From: Bordetella parapertussis
GTDB lineage: Bacteria; Pseudomonadota; Gammaproteobacteria; Burkholderiales; Burkholderiaceae_B
DNA: 64,000 bases
NCBI GenBank assembly: GCA_945903445.1
Contig: CAMDNZ010000004.1
Location: 1 to 64,000 of the forward strand
Reading direction: 5' to 3'
This document shows, piece after piece, positions 7,670-18,821 of this stretch. The notes under the pieces are model-generated. The model saw only the letters and a list, made by a program, of their open reading frames with translations, was not told the origin of the DNA and did no database searches. Numbering within the stretch: position 1 is the first letter of the stretch; every line of letters begins with the position of its first letter. A program made the translations under genes and the position numbers.

Positions 7670-9556
7670 ATGACCGCTGTTGCCGATCGAATCGCCGCCT
7701 GCTGCGAGGCCTTGATCTCGCATGACCTCGATGCTTGGGTCATCCCATCGTCCGATCCCCACTTGTCCGAGTACCTGCCCGAACACTGGCAGGGCCGACG
7801 CTGGCTGTCGGGTTTTACCGGCTCGGCAGGGCTGTTGCTGATCGGGCGTGACGGCGCCTGGCTCTGGACCGATTCCCGCTACTGGGAGCAGGTGGGGGGC
7901 GAATTGGCGGGTTCCGACATCGTATTGATGCGCCAGGGGCATCCCGATGTTCCCGATGTGGCCGACTGGCTGGTCGAGCTTTTGCCCAAGGGGGGGCGAG
8001 TAGGCTTGGACGGCGCGGTATGGAGCATGACGGCCGCTCGCCGCCTGAGCGCCACGCTCGACGCGGCAGATATCGTGGTGGTCGACGATATCGACTTGTT
8101 CGACTCGATCTGGCCTGACCGTCCTGCGCTGCCGACCGCGGTGGTTCGGGCCCACGATCCCGCGTTCGCGCCGGTATCTCGAGCCGACAAACTGGCGCAG
8201 CTGCGCACGGCCATGCTCGAACATAAGGCTTGTGTGCATGTATTGTCGACGCTGGACGATATCGCCTGGTTGACCAATCTGCGGGGTAGCGACGTCGATT
8301 ACAACCCCGTGTTTCTGGCACATGCGCTGATTCGGCACGATCGCGCCACGCTGTATGTGCAACCGGCCAAGATCGATCCTGCCCTGACTCAATTGTTGGC
8401 CGCCGACGGTATGAGCGTGGCGGCCTACGATTCGTTCGAGGCCGATCTGGCGGCTTTGGATGAGTCCGAGCGGCTGCTGCTCGATCCGGCCCGCAACACC
8501 TTGCTTGTGTCGCGAGCCGTGCCTGACACGGTGAAATGCATCGAGGCCATCAATCCGAGCACGTTAGCCAAGGCATGTAAAGCGCCGGCCGAGCTGGCGC
8601 ATGTCCGCGCAGCCATGACCGCCGACGGGGTGGCGCTGTGCGAATTCCTGGCTTGGTTCGATGCCCGGCACGCCAGTCAGACCATGACGGAATTGACCAT
8701 CGACGAGGTATTGACGGCCAAGCGTCGTGCGCAGCCAGGGTTCGTCTCGCTCAGTTTTCCGACCATCGCCGGTTTCAACGCCAATGGTGCGCTACCGCAC
8801 TATCGGGCCACGCCCGAGGCGCACAGCCGCATTGAAGGCGATGGCCTGCTGTTGATCGATTCCGGTGCGCAGTACGTCGGCGGAACCACCGATATCACCC
8901 GGGTCATTCCCGTTGGCCAGCCTTCGGCGGATCAAAAACGCGATTTCACGCTGGTGCTCAAGGGCATGATCGGCCTGTCGCGCTTGCGCTACCCCGAAGG
9001 CGTGCCCTCGCCGATGCTGGACGCGGTCGCGCGCGCGCCCATCTGGGACGCGGGCATCGAGTATGGTCATGGTACGGGCCACGGCGTGGGCTACTTCCTC
9101 AACGTTCACGAAGGTCCTCAAGTCATTTCGTATCGCAGCTCGCCCGCGCCGCATACCGCCATGCGGTCTGGCATGATCACCTCGAACGAGCCGGGCATTT
9201 ATCGTCCGAATCGATGGGGCGTGCGTATCGAAAACCTACTGGCCAATGTTCCGGCCGATACCCGCCGCGCAGCCGGTTTGCCACGCAACGCCAGCGAATG
9301 CGCTCTACCCGCATCGCTGGCAGCTGCGACCAAGGCGGGGGCCGACATTGGATTCGGCCGCTTTTTAGAGTTCGAAACCCTGACCTTGTGTCCAATCGAT
9401 ACTCGATGCGTCGTGGCCGCCATGCTCAACGACGACGAACGCGCTTGGCTCGACGCCTATCACGCCATCGTGCTGGAGCGGCTCTCGCCCGGGCTGGATG
9501 CACAAACCCGGCTGTGGCTGACCGAGCGATGCGCGCCGTTGCAAGCGCATTCATAA
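7670..9556 (+). CDS. Aminopeptidase P family protein (M24B, three-domain)
   Basis: 628 residues from ATG 7670, chosen because GAAGGG lies 6 bases upstream; ATGs at 7640 and 7664 are in frame but poorly placed. It has two creatinase-like N-terminal domains (residues about 10-300) followed by a pita-bread metallopeptidase domain. Metal ligands are visible in order: Asp in LLIDSGAQY, Asp in GTTDITR, His in GTGHGVGYFLNVHEG, Glu in TSNEPGIY and Glu in FLEFETLTLCPID. Such enzymes remove an N-terminal residue before proline in peptides in the cytoplasm and resemble eukaryotic XPNPEP1. It stands alone, 80 bases before pyrG. Confidence 0.92.
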   Translation: MTAVADRIAACCEALISHDLDAWVIPSSDPHLSEYLPEHWQGRRWLSGFTGSAGLLLIGRDGAWLWTDSRYWEQVGGELAGSDIVLMRQGHPDVPDVADWLVELLPKGGRVGLDGAVWSMTAARRLSATLDAADIVVVDDIDLFDSIWPDRPALPTAVVRAHDPAFAPVSRADKLAQLRTAMLEHKACVHVLSTLDDIAWLTNLRGSDVDYNPVFLAHALIRHDRATLYVQPAKIDPALTQLLAADGMSVAAYDSFEADLAALDESERLLLDPARNTLLVSRAVPDTVKCIEAINPSTLAKACKAPAELAHVRAAMTADGVALCEFLAWFDARHASQTMTELTIDEVLTAKRRAQPGFVSLSFPTIAGFNANGALPHYRATPEAHSRIEGDGLLLIDSGAQYVGGTTDITRVIPVGQPSADQKRDFTLVLKGMIGLSRLRYPEGVPSPMLDAVARAPIWDAGIEYGHGTGHGVGYFLNVHEGPQVISYRSSPAPHTAMRSGMITSNEPGIYRPNRWGVRIENLLANVPADTRRAAGLPRNASECALPASLAAATKAGADIGFGRFLEFETLTLCPIDTRCVVAAMLNDDERAWLDAYHAIVLERLSPGLDAQTRLWLTERCAPLQAHS

Positions 9557-9562
9557 TAGCCC

Positions 9563-9592
9563 TTGGTCGGCGGGTTTGCGGGCGGTTATAAT
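9563..9592 (+). promoter_or_regulatory. Likely sigma-70 promoter of the pyrG operon
   Basis: TTGGTC (9563-9568) and a perfect TATAAT (9587-9592) are separated by 18 bases. The predicted start site would lie about 40 bases before the pyrG ATG. The site begins just after the stop of the aminopeptidase gene, so pyrG-kdsA-eno-ftsB has its own promoter. Confidence 0.65.
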
Positions 9593-9637
9593 CCAAATTT
9601 CCCGCTACCGCCCGACTCGCTTCGGGCGTTTAATACA

Positions 9638-11290
9638 ATGCCCAAGTACGTATTTGTCACTGGCGGCGTGGTCTCTTCCCTGGGTAAGGGAATCGCCGCC
9701 GCGTCGTTGGCCGCTATCCTCGAATCGCGCGGCTTGCAAGTCACCATGCTCAAGCTGGATCCCTACATCAACGTCGATCCCGGCACGATGAGTCCGTTCC
9801 AACACGGCGAAGTGTTCGTCACCGAAGACGGCGCCGAGACCGATCTGGACCTGGGTCACTACGAGCGCTTCATTTCGGCGCGCATGCGCAAGGTGAACAA
9901 CTTCACCACCGGCCAGATCTACGAATCCGTGCTGCGCAAAGAGCGCCGCGGCGATTACCTGGGCAAGACGGTGCAGGTGATTCCGCACATCACTAATGAG
10001 ATTCAGGATTTCATCGCGCGCGGTGCCGAAGCCTCGTGGGACGGTAAGACCGACGTCGCCATTGTCGAAATCGGCGGTACGGTGGGCGATATCGAGTCGC
10101 TGCCCTTCCTGGAAGCCGCTCGCCAGATGAGCCTGCGAATGGGTCGTAACAATGCCGCGTTCGTGCATCTGACGCTGGTGCCGTTCATCGCGTCGGCAGG
10201 CGAACTGAAAACCAAGCCCACTCAGCACTCGGTGCAAAAGCTGCGCGAAATCGGCATCTATCCGAACGCGCTGCTGTGCCGTGCCGATCGCGCCATCCCC
10301 GATGACGAGCGCGCGAAAATCTCACTGTTCTCGAACGTCCCCTTAGACGCGGTCATTTCGGTCTGGGATGCCGATTCCATCTACAAGATCCCCGCCATGC
10401 TGCACAAGCAGGGGCTGGACAATCTGGTGTGCGAGGCCTTGGGCCTGACGCCGCCGCCGGCCGATTTGTCCATGTGGGACAACCTGGTGGATGCCTTGGA
10501 GAATCCGCAACACGAAGTGCGCATCGGTATGGTCGGCAAGTATGTCGATCTGACCGAGTCTTACAAGTCGCTGTCGGAAGCGCTGGTGCATGCGGGCATT
10601 CACACCCGTTCGAAGGTCGTCGTCGAATACATCGATTCCGAAGACATCGAAACCCACGGCACCGACGGTTTGAAGCACCTGGACGCCATCCTGGTGCCGG
10701 GCGGTTTCGGCAAGCGTGGTACCGAAGGCAAGATTGCCGCCATCCGCTATGCCCGCGAAAACAACGTGCCTTATATGGGCATTTGCCTGGGCATGCAATT
10801 GGCCGTGGTCGAGTTCGCTCGCCACGTCGCCGGTCTGGGCGGTGCCAGCAGCACTGAGTTCGACCCGGCCGCACCGCATCCGGTAGTCGCCCTCATTTCC
10901 GAATGGCTCGATCGCGAAGGCCGTGTCGAGAAGCGCGACACCACGTCCGATCTGGGCGGCACCATGCGCAAAGGCGCGCAGGCGTGCCCGGTCAAGCCCG
11001 GCACGTGTGCTCACGCGATTTATGGCGATCAGGTCAGCGAGCGTCATCGTCATCGCTACGAAGTCAATAACGTCTACGTGCCGCGCCTCGAAGAAGCCGG
11101 TCTGGTCATCAGTGCCCGCACGCCTAGCGAGAACCTGCCAGAGATCATGGAGTTGCCCAATCATCCGTGGTTTGTCGGCGTGCAGTTTCACCCCGAGTTC
11201 ACGTCCACGCCGCGCGATGGCCATCCGCTGTTCATCAGCTATATCAAAGCGGCGTTGGCCCATCAGGCCGCCGCGAGTCAAGCGGGATAA
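9638..11290 (+). CDS. pyrG: CTP synthase
   Basis: 550 residues from ATG 9638 (the open frame extends upstream, but MPKYVFVTGGVVSSLGKG is the universal PyrG start). It converts UTP to CTP with ATP and glutamine. The N-terminal amidoligase domain has the GGVVSSLGKG nucleotide loop and the KLDPYINVDPGTMSP segment. The C-terminal class I glutamine amidotransferase domain has the nucleophile Cys near residue 383 (GICLGMQ) and the His-Pro-Glu dyad near 518 (QFHPEFTS). It is the first gene of the conserved betaproteobacterial pyrG-kdsA-eno-ftsB operon, with kdsA starting 3 bases after its stop. Confidence 0.98.
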   Translation: MPKYVFVTGGVVSSLGKGIAAASLAAILESRGLQVTMLKLDPYINVDPGTMSPFQHGEVFVTEDGAETDLDLGHYERFISARMRKVNNFTTGQIYESVLRKERRGDYLGKTVQVIPHITNEIQDFIARGAEASWDGKTDVAIVEIGGTVGDIESLPFLEAARQMSLRMGRNNAAFVHLTLVPFIASAGELKTKPTQHSVQKLREIGIYPNALLCRADRAIPDDERAKISLFSNVPLDAVISVWDADSIYKIPAMLHKQGLDNLVCEALGLTPPPADLSMWDNLVDALENPQHEVRIGMVGKYVDLTESYKSLSEALVHAGIHTRSKVVVEYIDSEDIETHGTDGLKHLDAILVPGGFGKRGTEGKIAAIRYARENNVPYMGICLGMQLAVVEFARHVAGLGGASSTEFDPAAPHPVVALISEWLDREGRVEKRDTTSDLGGTMRKGAQACPVKPGTCAHAIYGDQVSERHRHRYEVNNVYVPRLEEAGLVISARTPSENLPEIMELPNHPWFVGVQFHPEFTSTPRDGHPLFISYIKAALAHQAAASQAG

Positions 11291-11293
11291 CAC

Positions 11294-12148
11294 ATGCAAT
11301 TCAAGGATTTTCAGATCGGGCTGGATCGGCCTTTTTTCCTCATCGCGGGTCCTTGCGTGATCGAATCGCGCGAGCTGGCGTTCGAGACGGCCGGACGCCT
11401 GCAAGAGATCGCTCGAGCCCTGGGCATTCCGTTCATCTACAAAAGCTCGTTCGACAAGGCTAACCGCAGTTCGGGTTCGTCGTTTCGCGGACCGGGTATC
11501 GATGAGGGTCTGAAGATCCTGGCCGACGTGCGTGACCAGTTGGGCGTGCCGGTCTTAACCGACGTTCACGATGTCGATCAGGTCGATGCCGTGTCGGCTG
11601 TCGTCGACATGATGCAGACGCCGGCGTTCCTGTGCCGCCAGACCGATTTCATCCAGGCCTGCGCGGCCACGGGTAAGCCTGTCAACATCAAAAAGGGCCA
11701 GTTTCTGGCACCGGGCGATATGGTTCAGGTGGTCAACAAGGCGCGTGCGGCATCGCAGGAGGCCGGCCACTCGGGCGACAACATCCTGGTGTGCGAGCGT
11801 GGCGCTTCATTTGGCTACAACAATCTGGTGTCCGATATGCGCTCGCTGGCTATCATGCGTGACACGGGGTGTCCGGTGGTCTTCGATGCGACCCATTCGG
11901 TCCAACTGCCCGGCGGGCAGGGCACCTCATCGGGCGGCCAGCGCGAGTTCGTGCCGGTGCTGGCCCGTGCCGCAGTCGCCGTGGGCGTGGCCGGTCTTTT
12001 CATGGAAACGCATCCCGATCCCGCAAAAGCGCTGTCCGACGGTCCGAATGCGGTGCCGCTGGCACACATGCAGGCGTTGTTGGCATCCCTGGTGGCGCTG
12101 GATCGTGTGACCAAGGCCAACGGTTTCATCGAGACGCAGTTCGCCTAA
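11294..12148 (+). CDS. kdsA: 3-deoxy-8-phosphooctulonate synthase
   Basis: 284 residues, the usual length of KdsA. It condenses phosphoenolpyruvate with arabinose 5-phosphate to Kdo-8-phosphate, the precursor of lipopolysaccharide inner core. Recognisable blocks are IAGPCVIESRELA at the N-terminus, YKSSFDKANRSS, the LCRQTD loop, KKGQFLAP, and FDATHSVQLPG with GGQREFVP. It is translationally close to pyrG (3-base gap) and 62 bases before eno. Confidence 0.97.
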   Translation: MQFKDFQIGLDRPFFLIAGPCVIESRELAFETAGRLQEIARALGIPFIYKSSFDKANRSSGSSFRGPGIDEGLKILADVRDQLGVPVLTDVHDVDQVDAVSAVVDMMQTPAFLCRQTDFIQACAATGKPVNIKKGQFLAPGDMVQVVNKARAASQEAGHSGDNILVCERGASFGYNNLVSDMRSLAIMRDTGCPVVFDATHSVQLPGGQGTSSGGQREFVPVLARAAVAVGVAGLFMETHPDPAKALSDGPNAVPLAHMQALLASLVALDRVTKANGFIETQFA

Positions 12149-12210
12149 GACGCAGCACTGTCCGTCCTCGTCGAATTTGATTTATCACTATTGTTTTAGG
12201 GGCTTATTGA

Positions 12211-13497
<1,287 letters not shown>

Positions 13498-13532
13498 GCC
13501 AGCTTAAGCGTCCGGACTGCTAGCACCCGCCC

Positions 13533-13949
13533 ATGCGTCTACTCTTGCTGCTGCTGATCGCCCTGGCCGCCCTGATCCAGTATCCCTTGTGGATCGGTAA
13601 GGGGGGCTGGTTTCGAGTGTGGGAGCTGCAAGGGCAGGTGGCGGACCAGCGCGAGATCAACGAGGGATTGCGGGCGCGCAATGCCGCGTTGGCCGCCGAG
13701 GTGGACGATTTGCGCACGGGCACCGGTGCCTTGGAAGAACGTGCCCGAGGCGACCTGGGCATGATGCGCGACGACGAAGTGTTCGTGCAGATTCTGCCGC
13801 ACGACGAGAAGCCGCCGACGACCGCGGTGCCCACAGGCACGGCGTCGGGTCGCGTCGCGGCGCCTCATGCGGCCCCTCATCATGCGGCGCCGGCGGCCAG
13901 TGCATCGCGCCCCGCGGCAGCGGGACAACGCGCGCCGGCCGGTCGTTGA
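13533..13949 (+). CDS. ftsB: Cell division protein FtsB (septum formation initiator)
   Basis: 138 residues. A single N-terminal membrane helix (residues 2-20) is followed by a periplasmic coiled coil (about 28-70, heptads in LQGQVADQREINEGLRARNA) and the RGDLGMMRDDEVFVQIL segment typical of FtsB in the FtsQBL divisome complex. The usual FtsB is about 100 residues; here an extra 40-residue Ala/Pro/His-rich tail follows. Its position directly after eno, 35 bases downstream, is the standard context. Confidence 0.9.
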   Translation: MRLLLLLLIALAALIQYPLWIGKGGWFRVWELQGQVADQREINEGLRARNAALAAEVDDLRTGTGALEERARGDLGMMRDDEVFVQILPHDEKPPTTAVPTGTASGRVAAPHAAPHHAAPAASASRPAAAGQRAPAGR

Positions 13950-14036
13950 GGCGAATTACCGAGCCATCACATCGGCGTGCAACTGATGACCTGGGCGCCG
14001 CACAGTGCCCAGTAGACGAAAGGCGTACGGATCATA

Positions 14037-15461
14037 TTAGCTGGTCGCTTGCTCGCGATCCAGAATGCGTTGCGCTTCGATACGTACGCGTGCCGGTGCC
14101 GTGCCGCCGATGTGATTGCGTGCGGCCACCGAGCCTTCCAGCGTCAGCACTTCGTGAATATCGGCACCGATATCCGGGTGATAGGCTTGCAATTCGGCCA
14201 GCGTCAGGTCGGCCAGATCGCAGCCGCGTTGCTCGCAATCGCGTACGGCATGCGCCACGATTTCATGCGAGTCGCGAAAGGGTAATCCGCGCTTGACCAG
14301 GTAATCAGCCAGATCGGTCGCCGTGGCGAAGCCTTGCAGCGCGGCGGCGCGCATGGCCTCGGGTTTGACCTTGATGCCGGCGACCATGTCCACGAAGATG
14401 GTCAGCGTGTCGCGCACGGTGTCCACGGTGTCGAACAAGCCTTCCTTGTCTTCCTGATTGTCTTTGTTGTAGGCGAGCGGCTGGCCTTTCATCAGCGTCA
14501 GCAGCGCCACCAGATGGCCGTTGACGCGCCCAGTCTTGCCACGGGCCAGTTCGGGCACGTCGGGATTTTTCTTTTGCGGCATGATCGAGCTGCCGGTGCA
14601 GAAGCGGTCGGCCAGATCGATGAATCCCACTCGCGGGCTCATCCACAACACCAGTTCTTCCGAAAAACGCGAAATGTGCGTCATGATCAGCGCGGCAGCA
14701 GCGCAGAATTCGATGGCGAAATCGCGGTCGGATACGGCGTCCAGAGAGTTGCGCGCGACGTCGTCGAAGCCCAGAGTCTTGGCGACTCGCTCGCGGTCGA
14801 TGGGGTAGCTGGTGCCCGCCAGTGCGGCTGCGCCCAAGGGCAGGCGGTTGGTGCGGCGGCGGCAGTCGGCCAGACGCTCGGCGTCGCGGCCGAACATCTC
14901 GGCATACGCCAGCAGATGGTGGCCGAACGTGACCGGCTGGGCCACTTGCAGATGGGTGAAGCCCGGCACAATGGTGTCGGCATGGGCCAGCGCCACGCCG
15001 GCCAGCGCCTGGCGCAATTGGTTCAGCAAATCGATCAAGCCGTCGATCTCGGTGCGCAGCCACAGGCGAATGTCGGTGGCGACCTGGTCGTTACGCGAAC
15101 GCCCCGTGTGCAAGCGCTTGCCCGCGTCGCCCACCAATTCGACCAAACGCTTTTCGATGTTTAGATGGACATCTTCGAGGTCGAGCAACCATTCGAATCG
15201 ACCCGCCTGAATTTCTTCCAGAATCTGGCGCATGCCGCGCTCGATGTCGCTGCGGTCTTGCGCGCTGATAATGCCTTGAGCGGCCAGCATTTCGGCATGC
15301 GCGAGCGAACCCTGGATATCGTAGGGGGCCAGGCGTTTGTCGAAATCGACCGACGCGGTATAGCGCTTGACGAGATCGGAGACGGGTTCGGAGAACCGGG
15401 CGGACCAAGCTTGGCCTTTGTTGGCGAACTGGTCTTGCGAAGGGGGCGTGTGATTTGACAT
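14037..15461 (-). CDS. argH: Argininosuccinate lyase
   Basis: 474 residues from the ATG at 15461 (MSNHTPPSQDQF); the frame extends further upstream without support. It cleaves argininosuccinate to arginine and fumarate, the last step of arginine synthesis. The fumarase/aspartase superfamily signature GSSIMPQKKNPD is present, with TGRSRNDQVATD and the HTHLQ-like GFTHLQVAQP segment containing active-site residues. It stands alone on this strand, convergent with ftsB (87-base gap) and divergent from nadE (96 bases). Confidence 0.97.
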   Translation of the reverse strand: MSNHTPPSQDQFANKGQAWSARFSEPVSDLVKRYTASVDFDKRLAPYDIQGSLAHAEMLAAQGIISAQDRSDIERGMRQILEEIQAGRFEWLLDLEDVHLNIEKRLVELVGDAGKRLHTGRSRNDQVATDIRLWLRTEIDGLIDLLNQLRQALAGVALAHADTIVPGFTHLQVAQPVTFGHHLLAYAEMFGRDAERLADCRRRTNRLPLGAAALAGTSYPIDRERVAKTLGFDDVARNSLDAVSDRDFAIEFCAAAALIMTHISRFSEELVLWMSPRVGFIDLADRFCTGSSIMPQKKNPDVPELARGKTGRVNGHLVALLTLMKGQPLAYNKDNQEDKEGLFDTVDTVRDTLTIFVDMVAGIKVKPEAMRAAALQGFATATDLADYLVKRGLPFRDSHEIVAHAVRDCEQRGCDLADLTLAELQAYHPDIGADIHEVLTLEGSVAARNHIGGTAPARVRIEAQRILDREQATS

Positions 15462-15557
15462 GGTGCGAGCATTATAAAGAGGGTGGGCCTCGTACGCATC
15501 TCGCGTCGCGGCACGCATGCGATAATCCGCCGTTTCAGACGTCCCACGATAAGCGCC

Positions 15558-17207
15558 ATGGCCTCCGTCCGAGTAGCAATCGCCCAGATCAATGCCCTAG
15601 TCGGCGCGCCCGAGGCCAACGCGGCGCGCCTGTTGCAGGCCGCCCGCGAGGCGCATGCGGGTAGCGCGCAGGTGTTGGTCGGCCCCGAGTTGCTGCTGCC
15701 GGGTTATCCCCCTGAAGATCTGCTCTTGCGTCCCGCGTTCCTGGATCGCCAGGATGCGGTGTTGCGTGGCTTGCAAGCCGATCTGGCGGCTTTGCCGGGC
15801 CTGCACGTGGTGGTCGGTCACGCCCAACGCCAAGGCGGCGAGCTGTTCAATACGGCATCGGTGCTGGTCGATGGCAGGCGTTTGTTCGATTATCACAAGC
15901 GCGAGTTGCCCAACTACGCCGTGTTCGACGAGCGTCGCTATTTCAGCGCCAACGGCGCGCCTCAGGCGTTCGAACTTGGGGGTGTGCGATTCGGCGTGGC
16001 GATCTGCGAGGACATCTGGTTCGAGGCCGCGCCCCGCGCTGCTGCGGCGGCTGGCGCGCAGGTCTTGCTGGTGCCGAACGCGTCGCCGTTTCATGCGGGC
16101 AAGCAGGCCGAGCGCGAGGTGGTGGTACGCGCCGCCGTCGAGGCTTCCGGCTGCGCCATCGTCTATGCCAATAGCGTGGGCGGACAGGACGAACTGGTGT
16201 TCGACGGCGGATCGATGGCCTTGGATCGATCGGGGCGCGTCGGCGCGCGGCTGCCCGATTTCGACGAGGGCGTGGCATTGATCGACGTCGATGCCGAGGG
16301 TGGCGTGACCCCGGTGTCGCCCCAGGCCGACACGCCGGTGCCGACCATCGAGGCGCAGGTCTATCGGGCTTTGGTGCTGGGCACGCGCGATTATCTGCGC
16401 AAGAACGGTTTCAAAGGCGTGCTGCTGGGCTTGTCGGGCGGGATCGATTCGGCGGTGGTGCTGGCGGTCGCCGTCGATGCCCTGGGGGCCGAGAATGTGC
16501 GGGCGGTCATGATGCCCTCGCGCTACACCGCCGACATTTCGCAAACCGATGCCGCCCGTATGGCCGCCATTTTAGGCGTGCGCTACGACACCTTGGCCAT
16601 TGGCCCGATTACCGATGCCATTGAGACGACGCTGGCCGCGCAATTCGCCGGCTTGCCGATTGATGCGACCGAAGAAAATATCCAGGCGCGTGCGCGTGGC
16701 ACCTTGCTGATGGCCTTATCGAACAAGACGGGCTGGCTGGTGCTGACCACGGGCAACAAATCCGAAATGGCCACGGGCTATTGCACGCTGTATGGCGACA
16801 TGGCGGGCGGCTTTGCCGTGTTGAAAGACGTGCCCAAGACCCTGGTCTATCGCATTGCCCGGTGGCGCAACCGCGAGACCGAGGTGATCCCCGACCGAAT
16901 CATCACCCGCCCGCCGTCGGCCGAGCTGCGGCCCGACCAGACCGACCAGGACAGCCTGCCGCCATACGAGGTGCTCGATGCCATTATCGAGCGCTACGTC
17001 GAGCACAACATGGCGGCCGACGATATCGTCGCTGCCGGCTATCCGGCCGAAGCGGTCGAGCAGGTCATCCGTCTATTACGCATCAACGAATACAAGCGCC
17101 GCCAGGCTCCGCCCGGACCGCGCATCACGACCCGCGCGTTTGGCCGCGATTGGCGCTATCCTGTGACCAACGGATTCAGAGAAACCCTTCAAGGATTACC
17201 TAAGTGA
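15558..17207 (+). CDS. nadE: Glutamine-dependent NAD+ synthase
   Basis: 549 residues from ATG 15558 (MASVRVAIAQINALVG). It amidates nicotinate adenine dinucleotide to NAD+ using ammonia from glutamine. The N-terminal nitrilase-type glutaminase domain carries the catalytic triad E44, K114 and C150 (GPELLLPG, DYHKRELPN, VAICEDIWF). The C-terminal synthetase domain carries the PP-loop SGGIDS near residue 294 and TGNKSE near 400. Its stop overlaps the glnB start by 4 bases, giving the nadE-glnB pair common in this order. Confidence 0.97.
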   Translation: MASVRVAIAQINALVGAPEANAARLLQAAREAHAGSAQVLVGPELLLPGYPPEDLLLRPAFLDRQDAVLRGLQADLAALPGLHVVVGHAQRQGGELFNTASVLVDGRRLFDYHKRELPNYAVFDERRYFSANGAPQAFELGGVRFGVAICEDIWFEAAPRAAAAAGAQVLLVPNASPFHAGKQAEREVVVRAAVEASGCAIVYANSVGGQDELVFDGGSMALDRSGRVGARLPDFDEGVALIDVDAEGGVTPVSPQADTPVPTIEAQVYRALVLGTRDYLRKNGFKGVLLGLSGGIDSAVVLAVAVDALGAENVRAVMMPSRYTADISQTDAARMAAILGVRYDTLAIGPITDAIETTLAAQFAGLPIDATEENIQARARGTLLMALSNKTGWLVLTTGNKSEMATGYCTLYGDMAGGFAVLKDVPKTLVYRIARWRNRETEVIPDRIITRPPSAELRPDQTDQDSLPPYEVLDAIIERYVEHNMAADDIVAAGYPAEAVEQVIRLLRINEYKRRQAPPGPRITTRAFGRDWRYPVTNGFRETLQGLPK

Positions 17208-17542
17208 AACTCGTCACTGCCATCATCAAGCCGTTCAAACTAGACGAAGTCCGCGAAGCCTTGGCCGAAACCGGCATCAGCGGCTTGACCGTCACGGAAG
17301 TCAAAGGTTTTGGCCGTCAGAAAGGCCATACCGAGCTGTATCGCGGCGCCGAATACGTGGTCGATTTCCTGCCCAAGATCAAAGTCGAGGTGGCCTTGCC
17401 CGACGATCGCGTCGATACCGCTATCGAAGCGATCGAAGCGGCCGCACGCACTGGCAAAATCGGCGACGGCAAGATTTTTGTCACGCCCATCGATCGCGCT
17501 CTGCGGATTCGCACCGGCGAGACCGACGAAGAAGCCGTCTGA
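17204..17542 (+). CDS. glnB: Nitrogen regulatory protein P-II
   Basis: 112 residues, the exact P-II length. The protein senses 2-oxoglutarate and ATP/ADP and signals nitrogen state to GlnE, NtrB or AmtB. The T-loop with the uridylylation Tyr51 is seen in LYRGAEYVVDF; the B-loop TGKIGDGKIF and the C-terminal IRTGE are intact. It is translationally coupled to nadE, not to amtB, which favours GlnB over GlnK, although the two are hard to separate by sequence alone. Confidence 0.95.
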   Translation: MKLVTAIIKPFKLDEVREALAETGISGLTVTEVKGFGRQKGHTELYRGAEYVVDFLPKIKVEVALPDDRVDTAIEAIEAAARTGKIGDGKIFVTPIDRALRIRTGETDEEAV

Positions 17543-17563
17543 CCCCCGACATCACGAGTTTTC

Positions 17564-18100
17564 ATGGCACTTCGCGCCACTATTTATAAAGCCCAGCTCA
17601 ACGTCGCCGATACCGATCGTCATTACTACGGCAGTCATGCACTGACGATAGCCCGTCATCCGTCGGAAACGGATTTGCGCATGATGGTTCGCGTCCTTGC
17701 GTTCGCCCTGCACGCCAGCGAGCAACTGGCGTTCACCAAAGGCTTGTCCGAGACGGAAGAGCCGGATCTGTGGGAGAAGGATTTGACAGATTCGATCGAT
17801 CTGTGGATCGAGGTGGGTCAGCCCGACGAGCGCCGCATGAAAACGGCCTGTAGTCGCGCCAAGCGCGTGCTGGTGTATTGTTATGGCGGTCACGCCAGTC
17901 AGATCTGGTGGCAGGGCGTGCGCGACAAGCTCGTACGCCTGGATAATCTGAGCGTGCTTTCGGTGCCGGTTCACGCCGCGCAGTCGCTGGGATTGCTGGC
18001 GCAGCGCGCCCTGCAGCTCAACGTCAACATCTCCGACCGGGTCGCTTACGTCAGTGGCGATTTGGGCGAAGTGATGGTCGAGCCGGAAGTCTGGCGCTAG
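17564..18100 (+). CDS. yaeQ: YaeQ family protein
   Basis: 178 residues, the usual YaeQ length. It matches the family through MALRATIYKAQL, the central EPDLWEKDLTDSIDLWIEVG block and VYCYGG. YaeQ proteins have a restriction-endonuclease-like (PD-(D/E)XK) fold; D and E plus IEVG in this block fit the degenerate catalytic core. Cellular role is not settled (a suppressor of RfaH loss was reported for the E. coli gene). It follows glnB by 21 bases and may share its transcript. Confidence 0.9.
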   Translation: MALRATIYKAQLNVADTDRHYYGSHALTIARHPSETDLRMMVRVLAFALHASEQLAFTKGLSETEEPDLWEKDLTDSIDLWIEVGQPDERRMKTACSRAKRVLVYCYGGHASQIWWQGVRDKLVRLDNLSVLSVPVHAAQSLGLLAQRALQLNVNISDRVAYVSGDLGEVMVEPEVWR

Positions 18101-18186
18101 ATCGTAGCGAGCGAGTCGAGCGACGCTGCTGGAGGGCGCATTGCCGCTCGCCCCGACAAGGGTATTGCATCTTCTCGCCGAGTCGC

Positions 18187-18762
18187 TCACGGCCTATGTG
18201 CTTGAGCGATATTCCAGAAAGCGGGTAGAAAGCACTCGGCTACGATCAGTGGTTGTCGCTTGCGCCAAAACACCGACCGGCGGGCCAACAGGCATCCGGC
18301 ACGGTTGGGCACATAGGCGACGCCGCCCTGCCCACGAACTGCGCCGTAGAAAGGATCGCCCGGCATCAGTTGTCGCCAGGCGAAGGGCGATCGCACGATA
18401 TCGGTATCGCCATACAGCATGTCGGCCAGCGGACGCGTGTTCAAGCGCCGGATGCCAGACCAGACGCCATGCGATGCGAGCAGGGGGGTCAGGCTGCGTG
18501 CGCTGACGCGGTCGATGCCGTCGATGGCCATGACCACTTCGCGTACCCACACCTGCGTGCGTTTGGGCACTTGCAGGGCATGGGCCTCTTCCGAGGGCAC
18601 GGCACAAGCAAACTCGCGAGTTACACGCAGATCGACCTGGCCCAAGGCGCGTAAGCCATTGGTCAAGGCGCCGGGCCGTTGCAGCCAGAATGCCTGAGCG
18701 GGCGATAGGAGGCCGGAAGAGCCGGCGTGCCAGTGGCGTGATGTGGGGGAGATGACGCGCAT
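18187..18762 (-). CDS. ubiC: Chorismate pyruvate-lyase
   Basis: 191 residues. UbiC cleaves chorismate to 4-hydroxybenzoate and pyruvate, the first step of ubiquinone synthesis in the cytoplasm. The family's key residues are visible: the Arg in QVWVREVVM and the Glu in LIVAECFLP, with LTPLLASHGVWSG between. It lies between yaeQ (convergent) and the pseudouridine synthase (divergent). Ubiquinone is the electron donor of the Cyo oxidase at the other end of the window. Confidence 0.88.
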   Translation of the reverse strand: MRVISPTSRHWHAGSSGLLSPAQAFWLQRPGALTNGLRALGQVDLRVTREFACAVPSEEAHALQVPKRTQVWVREVVMAIDGIDRVSARSLTPLLASHGVWSGIRRLNTRPLADMLYGDTDIVRSPFAWRQLMPGDPFYGAVRGQGGVAYVPNRAGCLLARRSVFWRKRQPLIVAECFLPAFWNIAQAHRP

Positions 18763-18821
18763 GGCCGGTATTCTAAGACGATCCGAAGTAACATGCCGAC
18801 TTGACGCACATACGACACACC